Assembly: GCF_035969385.1 (NCBI RefSeq)
Contig: NZ_JAYKKJ010000003.1
Location: forward strand, 124,001 to 188,000
Direction of reading: 5' to 3'
Origin: SELP01 sp035969385
GTDB lineage: Bacteria; Pseudomonadota; Alphaproteobacteria; Rhodobacterales; Rhodobacteraceae
Length of the DNA stretch: 64,000 bases
Part shown: piece by piece, positions 32,896 through 40,072 of the stretch
Layout: each line of letters opens with the position of its first letter
Position numbering within the stretch: the first letter of the stretch is position 1
Position numbers and translations under genes: made by a program
Notes under the pieces: model-generated
Told to the model about the DNA's origin: nothing
The model's input: only the letters and a program-made list of their open reading frames with translations
Database searches by the model: none

Positions 32896-33755
32896 ATCCG
32901 GGTCAGGATCACCCCGATCAGGATCAGAGCCCCCGCGGCAATCTTGCCAGGGTTCAGCCGTTCCCGGAACAGCAAGACCCCGATGACCATCGCAAACAGG
33001 ATCGAGGTTTCGCGCAACGCCGTAACCAGTGCGATCGGCGCCTGCGTCATGGCCCAGACGGCAATGGCATAGGCCCCGTAGGACCCCGTCGCCGCCACCC
33101 CGCCGATCATCCAGCCCCGGGCCGTGACCCGCGCAATACCCGGCCCCCGCAGGGCGATGCTGATGGGCGTGAAGAACAGCATATCCAGCGCGAACATCCA
33201 GCCGACAAAAGCCACCGGGTCGCCCCCGATCCGTGCGCCCACCCCGTCGATCAGAGAATAGCCCGCCGTTGCCACGGCCGAGGCCAGCGCGAAGGGCAAG
33301 AGCCGCCTGCTTTCGCCCGAGGTGAACACCCCACGCGCCATCAGGGCAATCCCGCCGCCAAGGATGAGTATCCCGAGAAGTTCCGCGCCCGTCAGCGCGT
33401 CGATGCCCCAGAGCGCCGAGACCAGAAGGACCATCATCGGTGCCGCACCGCGGGCGATGGGATAAACCCGGCTCAGGTCGCCTTGTTCATAGGCAAATCC
33501 AAGGAACAGCTTGTAGGCCGCATGCAGCACGCCCGAGGCCAACAACCACGGCCAGACCTCGGGCCCCGGAAAGGGCCGGGTCAGCGCGATGATCAGCCCG
33601 GCGCTGCCCTGTATGACCGTCATGACCAGCACGCCCGAAATCTTCGACGCGCCGAATTTGATCACCGCGTTCCAGCTTGCATGGAGCAGGGCGGCGGCCA
33701 GAACGGCAAAGAATACGGTCGGGGTCATCGCAGGGTCCAGATCAGGAATGGACAA
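32892..33755 (-). CDS. EamA/DMT family transporter
   Basis: A 287-aa protein with about ten membrane helices arranged as two EamA repeats; the second half carries LRETSILFAMVIGVLLFRERL, the usual conserved end of the repeat. It belongs to the drug/metabolite transporter superfamily. The substrate is unknown. It is convergent with pcs and lies 20 nt after the start region of ogt on the same strand. Confidence 0.85.
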   Translation of the reverse strand: MSIPDLDPAMTPTVFFAVLAAALLHASWNAVIKFGASKISGVLVMTVIQGSAGLIIALTRPFPGPEVWPWLLASGVLHAAYKLFLGFAYEQGDLSRVYPIARGAAPMMVLLVSALWGIDALTGAELLGILILGGGIALMARGVFTSGESRRLLPFALASAVATAGYSLIDGVGARIGGDPVAFVGWMFALDMLFFTPISIALRGPGIARVTARGWMIGGVAATGSYGAYAIAVWAMTQAPIALVTALRETSILFAMVIGVLLFRERLNPGKIAAGALILIGVILTRI

Positions 33756-33775
33756 GCGATAGGGGGCATTCCCGG

Positions 33776-34243
33776 TCAGATCAACAGGCCCGCCGCCCCC
33801 TCAAGTCGCAAAAGGGCAACCTTGGCCTCGATCCCGCCACCACCTGAAAACCCGCCCAGACCGTTTGCAGCAAGAACCCGGTGGCAGGGAATGAGGATCG
33901 GGATGGGGTTTGCGCCGCAGGCCTGCCCGATCGCCTGTGCCGAGACGCCCAGATCGGCGGCGATATCGCCATAGGTGCGAGTCTCCCCAAAGGGGATGGC
34001 GCAAAGGGCATCGTAGAACCGGGCCTGAAACGCACTGGCGCGCGGGGCAAGCGGCAGATCGAATGCGCGCCTGTTCCCGCCGAAATATTCGGTCAGCTGC
34101 GCGACCGCCGAATGGCCCAGGTCCGACAAAGGTGACGGGGCCGCGCCCCAGCGCAGCCCCGAAATGGCTTCTCCGTCGATGATGACGGTCAGCGGTCCGA
34201 CCGGGCTGTCCAGCCCGGCCAGTTCTCTCTGCGGCCTATCCAA
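33776..34243 (-). CDS. ogt: methylated-DNA-[protein]-cysteine S-methyltransferase
   Basis: Suicide DNA repair protein that takes alkyl groups from O6-alkylguanine. The acceptor is Cys120 in IPCHRV, with the helix-turn-helix region TYGDIAADLGVSAQAIGQACG before it and NGLGGFSGG after. The only plausible start in frame is TTG 34243, which gives 155 aa and overlaps the ileS stop by 8 nt; an ATG at 34345 would lie deep in ileS. Translational coupling to ileS is likely. Confidence 0.9.
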   Translation of the reverse strand: MDRPQRELAGLDSPVGPLTVIIDGEAISGLRWGAAPSPLSDLGHSAVAQLTEYFGGNRRAFDLPLAPRASAFQARFYDALCAIPFGETRTYGDIAADLGVSAQAIGQACGANPIPILIPCHRVLAANGLGGFSGGGGIEAKVALLRLEGAAGLLI

Positions 34244-37169
34244 GGGCCTCGTCGCAGCGGGCGCAGGTGCCCGCGTGGCTGTGGCTGCCCACGTCGGGCA
34301 GGATCTTCCAGCAGCGCTGGCATTTCTCGCCCTCGGCTTTTTCAAAGACTACACCGATCCCTTCGACCTCCGGCAGGCGAAACGCCTCGGCCGGGGCCGG
34401 GTCGGTGGTGACCGAGATCGCCGACGTGATGCAGAGGTCTTCGAACGCGACGGTCTTTAGCACCTCGGCCGTTTCCGCGTCCACATGGACCACCGGGGCC
34501 GCTTCAAGCGAGGCGCCGATGACCTTTTCGGTCCGCTGCACTTCGAGCGCGCCAGTCACGACCCGGCGGGCGCGACGCACCTTGGCCCATTTCGCGGCAA
34601 GCGGTTCATCGAGCCAGTCGGCGGGGGTGTCCGGGATATCCACAAGATGGACCGAGCTGTCGTCGCCAGGGAACCGTTCCAGCCAGACCTCTTCCATCGT
34701 GAACGTCAGGATCGGGGCCAGCCAGGTCGTCAGCCGGTGGAACAACAGGTCCAGAACCGTCCGCGCAGCACGACGGCGCGGCGTGTCCCCATCGCAGTAA
34801 AGTGCATCTTTGCGGATGTCGAAGTAGAAGGCAGACAGGTCCACGGTTGCAAAAGTGAAGACCGCCTGGAACACGCCCTGGAAGTCATAGGCGGCATAAC
34901 CGCTGCGAACCTTGTGATCCAGCTCGGCCAGACGGTGCAGCACCCAGCGTTCCAGTTCCGGCATCTCCGCCGGGTCGATCCGGTCGCTTTCGGAAAAGTC
35001 GGCAAGGCTGCCCAGCATGTAGCGCATGGTGTTGCGCAACCGGCGATAGCTGTCGGCGACCCCTTTCAGGATCTCCGGCCCGATCCGCAGGTCGGCGGTA
35101 TAGTCCGACTGCGCCACCCAAAGACGCAGGATATCGGCGCCATATTGTTTGACGACCTGTTCCGGCGCGATGGTGTTGCCCAGCGACTTGGACATCTTCA
35201 TGCCCTTTTCGTCGAGCGTGAAGCCATGGGTCAGCACGCCGCGATAGGGCGCGCGCCCCTTGGTGCCGCAGGCCTGCAGCATCGAGGAATGGAACCAGCC
35301 CCGGTGCTGGTCGGTCCCTTCCAGATACAGATCGGCCAGCCCGTCGTCGGACCCGTCTTCCCGGTCGCGCAGGACAAAGGCGTGGGTCGAGCCGCTATCG
35401 AACCAAACGTCAAGGATATCAAAGACCTGTTCGTAGTCATCAGGGTTGACGATACCCGACAGGAACCGGTCCTTTGCCCCCTCGGCATACCAGCAATCGG
35501 CGCCCTCGGCCTCGAACGCCTCGGCGATGCGGGCATTCACGGCCGGATCGCGCAGAAGGAAATCCGCGTCGGTCGGCAATGCGCCCTTCTTGGTGAAACA
35601 GGTCAACGGCACGCCCCAGGCCCGCTGCCGCGACAGCACCCAGTCCGGCCGCGCCTCGATCATGGAATAAAGGCGGTTGCGCCCGGTCTGCGGCGTCCAT
35701 TGCACCAGCTTGTCGATGCTGGTCAGCGCCCGTTCGCGGATGGTGGTGCCATAGTCGTCCTGCCCGTCGCCCACGGGCCGGTCGATCGCGGCGAACCATT
35801 GCGGCGTGTTACGGAAAATGACCGGGGCCTTCGACCGCCAGGAATGCGGATAGCTGTGGGTCACGCGGCCGCGTGCGATGATGCCCCCCGCCTCGACCAG
35901 CTTGTCGATGACGGCGGCGTTGGCCTTGCCCTCTTTGCCCTTGGCGTCGAAAACCTGAAGCCCGGCAAAGAAGGGCACATGCGGCAGGAACTCGGATTCT
36001 TCGCCCACGTTGTGGGTCATCCGGTCCATCCAGCCCCGCTTGACGAAACAGTCATAGTCGTCGGCGCCGTGGCTGGGGGCGGTGTGGACGAAACCGGTGC
36101 CCGCGTCGTCGGTGACATGGTCGCCGTCGATCATGGGCACGTCGTAATCCCAGAAGCCGTTCGCGCCCTCCATTCCTCGGAAGGGGTGGGCAAGGGTCAG
36201 CGCGCCCAATTCGTCGGCGGTCACATCGCGGACGCGGGTGAACTCGGTGACGCGTGATTTCGTCAGCGCATCCTCGGCCAGTGCGTCGGCAAAGACATAG
36301 AGGTCGCCCGGCGCAGTCCAGCTTTCGTCCTGCGTGGCGTCGACCCGATACAGCCCGTAGGCGATGGAGGGGTTATAGGCCACAGCCTTGTTGGACGGGA
36401 TGGTCCAAGGCGTGGTTGTCCAGATTACAACCTTCGCGCCGATCAATGGTTCAGGCGGAGTGTTCGCGGGAACGACATTCGAGAGCGCCATGGTGATCTC
36501 AAACGGCACCCAGATCGTGTGCGACTTGTGATCGTGGTATTCGATCTCGGCCTCGGCCAGCGCGGTCTTTTCTACCGGCGACCACATCACGGGCTTGGAC
36601 CCCTGATAAAGCGTGCCGTTCATCAGGAACTTCATGAATTCCTCGGCGATGACGCGCTCGGCATGGAAATCCATCGTCAGGTAGGGCCGGTCCCAAGTGC
36701 CGGTGACACCCAGACGTTTGAATTCCTCGCGCTGCACGTCGATCCAGCCCTCAGCGAACTTGCGGCATTCCTGCCGGAAATCGATCACCGGTACCTCGTC
36801 CTTGTTCTTGCCCTTGGCGCGATACTGTTCCTCGATCTTCCATTCGATGGGCAGGCCGTGGCAGTCCCAGCCGGGGATGTAGCGGGCATCGCGGCCCATC
36901 ATCTGCTGGCTGCGCACGACCATGTCTTTGAGGATCTTGTTCAGCGCGTGCCCGATGTGCAGATGCCCGTTGGCATAGGGGGGGCCGTCATGCAGGGTGA
37001 AGGGCTTGCGCGACCCGTCCTTGGCCTTTTCGCGCAGCTTTTCATAGACGCCGATCTGCGCCCAGCGCTCCAGCCAGCCGGGTTCACGGTTCGGCAGGCC
37101 CGCGCGCATCGGGAAATCGGTTTTCGGAAGGTTCAGCGTGTCTTTGTAGTCGGGGGTATCGGCGCACAT
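34236..37169 (-). CDS. ileS: isoleucyl-tRNA synthetase
   Basis: Class I synthetase that charges tRNA-Ile and edits Val-tRNA-Ile. I choose ATG 37169 (MCADTPDYKDTLNLP, 977 aa) with AAAGGA 8 nt upstream; the ORF extends 21 codons further. HIGH (HLHIGH, ending at residue 74), the CP1 editing domain with TTTPWTIPSN, KMSKS and a C-terminal zinc finger (CQRCW and CARC) are all present. A leader peptide with five Ile codons and several hairpins precede it, suggesting isoleucine-dependent control. Confidence 0.98.
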   Translation of the reverse strand: MCADTPDYKDTLNLPKTDFPMRAGLPNREPGWLERWAQIGVYEKLREKAKDGSRKPFTLHDGPPYANGHLHIGHALNKILKDMVVRSQQMMGRDARYIPGWDCHGLPIEWKIEEQYRAKGKNKDEVPVIDFRQECRKFAEGWIDVQREEFKRLGVTGTWDRPYLTMDFHAERVIAEEFMKFLMNGTLYQGSKPVMWSPVEKTALAEAEIEYHDHKSHTIWVPFEITMALSNVVPANTPPEPLIGAKVVIWTTTPWTIPSNKAVAYNPSIAYGLYRVDATQDESWTAPGDLYVFADALAEDALTKSRVTEFTRVRDVTADELGALTLAHPFRGMEGANGFWDYDVPMIDGDHVTDDAGTGFVHTAPSHGADDYDCFVKRGWMDRMTHNVGEESEFLPHVPFFAGLQVFDAKGKEGKANAAVIDKLVEAGGIIARGRVTHSYPHSWRSKAPVIFRNTPQWFAAIDRPVGDGQDDYGTTIRERALTSIDKLVQWTPQTGRNRLYSMIEARPDWVLSRQRAWGVPLTCFTKKGALPTDADFLLRDPAVNARIAEAFEAEGADCWYAEGAKDRFLSGIVNPDDYEQVFDILDVWFDSGSTHAFVLRDREDGSDDGLADLYLEGTDQHRGWFHSSMLQACGTKGRAPYRGVLTHGFTLDEKGMKMSKSLGNTIAPEQVVKQYGADILRLWVAQSDYTADLRIGPEILKGVADSYRRLRNTMRYMLGSLADFSESDRIDPAEMPELERWVLHRLAELDHKVRSGYAAYDFQGVFQAVFTFATVDLSAFYFDIRKDALYCDGDTPRRRAARTVLDLLFHRLTTWLAPILTFTMEEVWLERFPGDDSSVHLVDIPDTPADWLDEPLAAKWAKVRRARRVVTGALEVQRTEKVIGASLEAAPVVHVDAETAEVLKTVAFEDLCITSAISVTTDPAPAEAFRLPEVEGIGVVFEKAEGEKCQRCWKILPDVGSHSHAGTCARCDEALG

Positions 37170-37178
37170 GGGTGGCGT

Positions 37179-37200
37179 CCTTTGTCCTTGATCGGAAAGG
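37179..37200 (-). promoter_or_regulatory. hairpin sequestering the ileS Shine-Dalgarno
   Basis: On the minus strand CCTTT (37196-37200) pairs with AAAGG (37179-37183), extended by CC/GG across a 2-nt bulge with a 6-nt loop. AAAGGA is the ileS ribosome-binding site, so this fold would hide it. Confidence 0.5.
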
Positions 37201-37218
37201 GTCTGGTTGGGGCGGTGC

Positions 37219-37267
37219 GAGGTCTCAGACACCTTTGCCCGGCGTCTCTGGCTGTCAGAGCGCCGGG
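37219..37267 (-). promoter_or_regulatory. competing hairpins in the ileS leader (attenuator-like)
   Basis: Arm 1 CCCGGCG-CTCT (from 37267) pairs with arm 2 AGAG-A-CGCCGGG (ending 37238): 7 bp, one bulged base, 4 bp, loop of 7 nt that contains the leader-peptide stop. Arm 2 can instead pair, as AGACGCC, with GGTGTCT (arm 3, 37226-37232): 7 bp including one G-U, loop of 7 nt. The two folds are mutually exclusive. No long T-run follows, so termination versus translation control is unresolved. Confidence 0.6.
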
Positions 37268-37305
37268 TGAATAATTCGAATGATGATCGGGGTCCGTTGC
37301 ATCAT
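37255..37305 (-). CDS. isoleucine-rich leader peptide of ileS (MMQRTPIIIRIIHPAL)
   Basis: A 16-codon ORF with codons ATC ATC ATT (Ile7-9) and ATT ATT (Ile11-12), five isoleucines in 16 residues, between a good promoter and ileS. The first ATG is 8 nt after the -10 box, so the mRNA is probably leaderless here, as reported for the trp leader of Sinorhizobium. The stop TGA lies in the loop of the first leader hairpin, as in ribosome-mediated attenuators. Stalling at Ile codons would cover arm 1 and favour the alternative fold. It is too short for usual gene finders. Alternative: a chance ORF, but composition, position and structure argue against it. Confidence 0.72.
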   Translation of the reverse strand: MMQRTPIIIRIIHPAL

Positions 37306-37312
37306 GGGCAGG

Positions 37313-37341
37313 CTTATAGGCGCGGCGGGCCAAGGGGACAA
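37313..37341 (-). promoter_or_regulatory. sigma70-type promoter of the ileS leader
   Basis: On the minus strand TTGTCC (37336-37341) and TATAAG (37313-37318) are 17 nt apart. Predicted transcription start is at or within 1-2 nt of the leader peptide ATG (37305), about 137 nt upstream of ileS. Confidence 0.65.
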
Positions 37342-37419
37342 GGGGCGCGGGCCTGCGTCAGCCTGTCGTGTTGCCGCGCCCGGAAAAGAGGCAGAGCCTG
37401 CCCGGCGAAAGGACATGTG

Positions 37420-37824
37420 ATGACCGCAACACTCCCGCCCCGGTTCGATGTGACGGCCGACCAGATCGACCGGGTCGTCGCCACATTCTATGACTGCGTC
37501 CGCCGCCATCCGGGGCTTGGCCCCGTCTTTGCCGCCCATGTCACCGACTGGCCCGCGCATGAGGCCAAGATCGCCCGGTTCTGGCGTAACGCGATCCTGT
37601 TCGAACGGTCCTATGACGGAAACCCGATGCAGGTGCACCGGGCCGCAGGAAACGTCCGCCCGCCGATGTTCGATATCTGGCTTGGCCTGTTCGACAGCGT
37701 GCTGCGGCTGGAACTGCCCGAAGACACCGCCGCCGCATGGTCTGCCCTTGCCCACCGGATCGGGCGCGGGCTGCGATTGGGGCTGGAGGCCGATCTGCCG
37801 GGCGCGGTGCCGCGCCTGAAATAG
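37420..37824 (+). CDS. group III truncated hemoglobin
   Basis: A 134-aa globin of the group III (trHb3/P) type: FYDCVRRHPGLGPVFAAHV at the B/CD region, WPAHEAKIARFWRNAIL at the E helix and the proximal histidine in MQVHRAAG. AAAGGA precedes the ATG at 37420; the longer upstream ORF is non-coding leader. It binds haem and probably handles oxygen, NO or sulfide; the exact role is unknown for the group. It diverges from ileS and is followed 54 nt later by an FAD monooxygenase gene on the same strand. Confidence 0.9.
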   Translation: MTATLPPRFDVTADQIDRVVATFYDCVRRHPGLGPVFAAHVTDWPAHEAKIARFWRNAILFERSYDGNPMQVHRAAGNVRPPMFDIWLGLFDSVLRLELPEDTAAAWSALAHRIGRGLRLGLEADLPGAVPRLK

Positions 37825-37878
37825 CACCTTTGCGCGGGCCATGCCGCCCGCTAGGGTTGCACGAAAAGGGGTGGGCGA

Positions 37879-39111
37879 TTGAACAGGTTATCCATTGGCA
37901 TTGCGGGCGCGGGGATTGGCGGACTGGCCGCTGCCGCGCTGCTTTCCGACCTTGGCCATCGCGTCACCCTGCTGGACCAGTTCGACACCCCCGCGCCGGT
38001 CGGATCGGGCCTTGTGATCCAGCCTGTCGGTCAGGCAGTGCTGGACATCGTCGGAGCTGGACCCTCGGCGCGTGTATGGGGCCGCGCCGTGCACCGGATG
38101 CTGGGACATGAAGGCGAGGCCGGGCGCATTGTTCTGGATGTGTCCTACGACCGGTCGGGCAAGGGCTGGCACGGGTTGGCCATTCACCGGGCAGCGCTGT
38201 TTCAGGCCCTGTTCGACGCTGCAATGGCGCGGCCTCTGACCCTTGTGACCGGGGTGCGGATTATCGGGCGAGAAAGTAGAACCTTGCTGGACACCTCGGG
38301 TCGGCGGCACGGCCCGTTCGACCTGATCGTCGATGCAACCGGTGCGGGGTCGACGCTGTCCCCGCTGCGGTCGCGCCCCCTGCCCTATGGCGCGGTCTGG
38401 GGTGTCGTGGACTGGCCCGCGACCAACCTGCCAAGCGATGAATTGCGGCAATGCTACCGCCGCGCCAGCCGGATGATCGGGGTCTTGCCGATTGGCTTGC
38501 TGCCGGGGGACACAGCACCAAAGGCGGCTGTCTTCTGGTCGCTGCCCGCGGGTGGCCATGCCGATTGGCTGGCCGGCGGGATCGACAGCTGGAAGGCCGA
38601 GGCGATCGGGCTTTGGCCCGAGGTCGCGCCCTTCCTTGGCCAAATCACCGACCCGGCCCAGATGACAATGGCCCGCTACTCTCATGGCACCCTGCGGCAG
38701 CCCTTTGGCGATGGGATCGCCCATATCGGCGACGCGGCGCACCGCACCTCGCCGCAGCTTGGGCAGGGGGCGAATATGGCGCTGTTGGATGCTCTGGCCC
38801 TTGCGCGGGCGCTGGAGCGGCACCGCCATTGCCTGCCCGACGCACTGCGGGCCTATGGCCGGGGGCGGCGCTGGCACGTGGCTGCCTATCAGGGGATGAG
38901 CGCGGCCTTCACCCCGCAATACCAATCCGACAGCCGCAGCCTGCCGGTGCTGCGCGATCATCTTCTGGCGCCGTTGTCGCGGGTCTGGCCGATCCCGCCG
39001 GTCCTGTCGGCGCTGGTGCGAGGCACGATGCTGCCCGCACTTGGCAGCCTTGGTCCGGTCAGCCCGACCGCCCGAACAGCCCCGTCAACGCCCGCTTCAC
39101 AACCCCGCTGA
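37879..39111 (+). CDS. FAD-dependent monooxygenase (UbiH/salicylate hydroxylase-like)
   Basis: A 410-aa class A flavoprotein monooxygenase. The N-terminal FAD motif is IGIAGAGIGGLAAAALLSDLG, the DG-type region FDLIVDATGAGS, and the second FAD-binding motif IGDAAHRTSPQLGQGANMAL. The start is TTG 37879 with AAGGGG upstream. The substrate is unknown; it is too generic to call a ubiquinone hydroxylase. The last 53 nt overlap the convergent YcjF-like gene, so the C-terminal tail (TARTAPSTPASQPR) may be poorly constrained. Confidence 0.85.
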   Translation: MNRLSIGIAGAGIGGLAAAALLSDLGHRVTLLDQFDTPAPVGSGLVIQPVGQAVLDIVGAGPSARVWGRAVHRMLGHEGEAGRIVLDVSYDRSGKGWHGLAIHRAALFQALFDAAMARPLTLVTGVRIIGRESRTLLDTSGRRHGPFDLIVDATGAGSTLSPLRSRPLPYGAVWGVVDWPATNLPSDELRQCYRRASRMIGVLPIGLLPGDTAPKAAVFWSLPAGGHADWLAGGIDSWKAEAIGLWPEVAPFLGQITDPAQMTMARYSHGTLRQPFGDGIAHIGDAAHRTSPQLGQGANMALLDALALARALERHRHCLPDALRAYGRGRRWHVAAYQGMSAAFTPQYQSDSRSLPVLRDHLLAPLSRVWPIPPVLSALVRGTMLPALGSLGPVSPTARTAPSTPASQPR

Positions 39112-40072
39112 CCGAGGGGCGCTTGCCCGCCGAAAACGGCAGCGGACGGCAGACCTCCATCGCGGCCACGCCGACGCGGGCGGTCAGGGCACCGTTGATC
39201 ACCCCCTCGCCAAAGCGGCGCGAGACCTTGGACAGAACCCCGCCCCCGGCGACCGATCCGATCAGGTCATCGCCCACAGCCACGGCGCCCGTCGCCACCA
39301 GATGGGCAAAGACCGCGCGGGTCAGACGCCAGCTGCCCAAGGTGCCGGACCGACCGCCGTAGATTTCCGCGATCCGGCGGATCATCCTCAGGTTCGCCGT
39401 CAGCGCCGCGAACAGGTCGGCCAGCGCCAAGGGCACGATGGCCGTCACCGTGGCGACCTGACGGGCGGCGGCCTCAACCTCGGTCCGTGCGCGGGCATCA
39501 AGCGGGTCCAGAACCGTATCTTCCGCCAGCCGCAAAAGCCCGTCGGCATCCAGAACATCCCCCTGCCGCTCTGCCAGCCGGGCACGGCCCCAGTCGGTGT
39601 CGGGCCGCCGGTCGTAAAGGCGGGTCAGATCGGCCACTACGGCCCGCGCCGCGGACAATTGTCCGATGGCCAGCGCCGCATCCGCGGCTTTCTGAATGCG
39701 GTCCACCCGGCGCAGCCGCCCGAAGGCCGCCAGTTCGCGCAGAGCGACCAGAGCCAGGATCGCCAGCACCACGACCAGAAGCACCGTCGCGATCCCGCCA
39801 AGGATCGGCGACCGCGCGATCAGCCCGATGACATTGTCATAGGCGGCCAGCGAGGCCGCGAAGGTCAGAAGCGACAGAAGGCTGCCCCAGAACCACCGGG
39901 CCAGCCGTGACGGCCTGCGCCCGGCAAGGGCAGCGACCTGCTGCATCGCGACCCCTTGCGGGACCTCCGCAAGGTCCGGCACCGGCGCAGCTTCTTCCAC
40001 CTTCGGCGCGGGCGCGCCCTCCTCCATCTCGATCAGGACAGGCCCCTTCGTGGCCTCGCGCGTCTTTGTCAT
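39059..40072 (-). CDS. YcjF-like membrane protein (TIGR01620/DUF697)
   Basis: A 337-aa protein with an acidic Pro/Ala-rich N-terminus, two close membrane helices (about residues 78-130: WGSLLSLLTFAASLAAY and GIATVLLVVVLAILALVAL) and a C-terminal domain of DUF697 type (VTAIVPLALADLFAALTANL, and VAVGDDLIGSVAGGG). The start overlaps the ycjX stop as ATGA. It probably forms a membrane partner for the YcjX GTP-binding protein. Precise function is unknown. Confidence 0.86.
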   Translation of the reverse strand: MTKTREATKGPVLIEMEEGAPAPKVEEAAPVPDLAEVPQGVAMQQVAALAGRRPSRLARWFWGSLLSLLTFAASLAAYDNVIGLIARSPILGGIATVLLVVVLAILALVALRELAAFGRLRRVDRIQKAADAALAIGQLSAARAVVADLTRLYDRRPDTDWGRARLAERQGDVLDADGLLRLAEDTVLDPLDARARTEVEAAARQVATVTAIVPLALADLFAALTANLRMIRRIAEIYGGRSGTLGSWRLTRAVFAHLVATGAVAVGDDLIGSVAGGGVLSKVSRRFGEGVINGALTARVGVAAMEVCRPLPFSAGKRPSVSGVVKRALTGLFGRSG

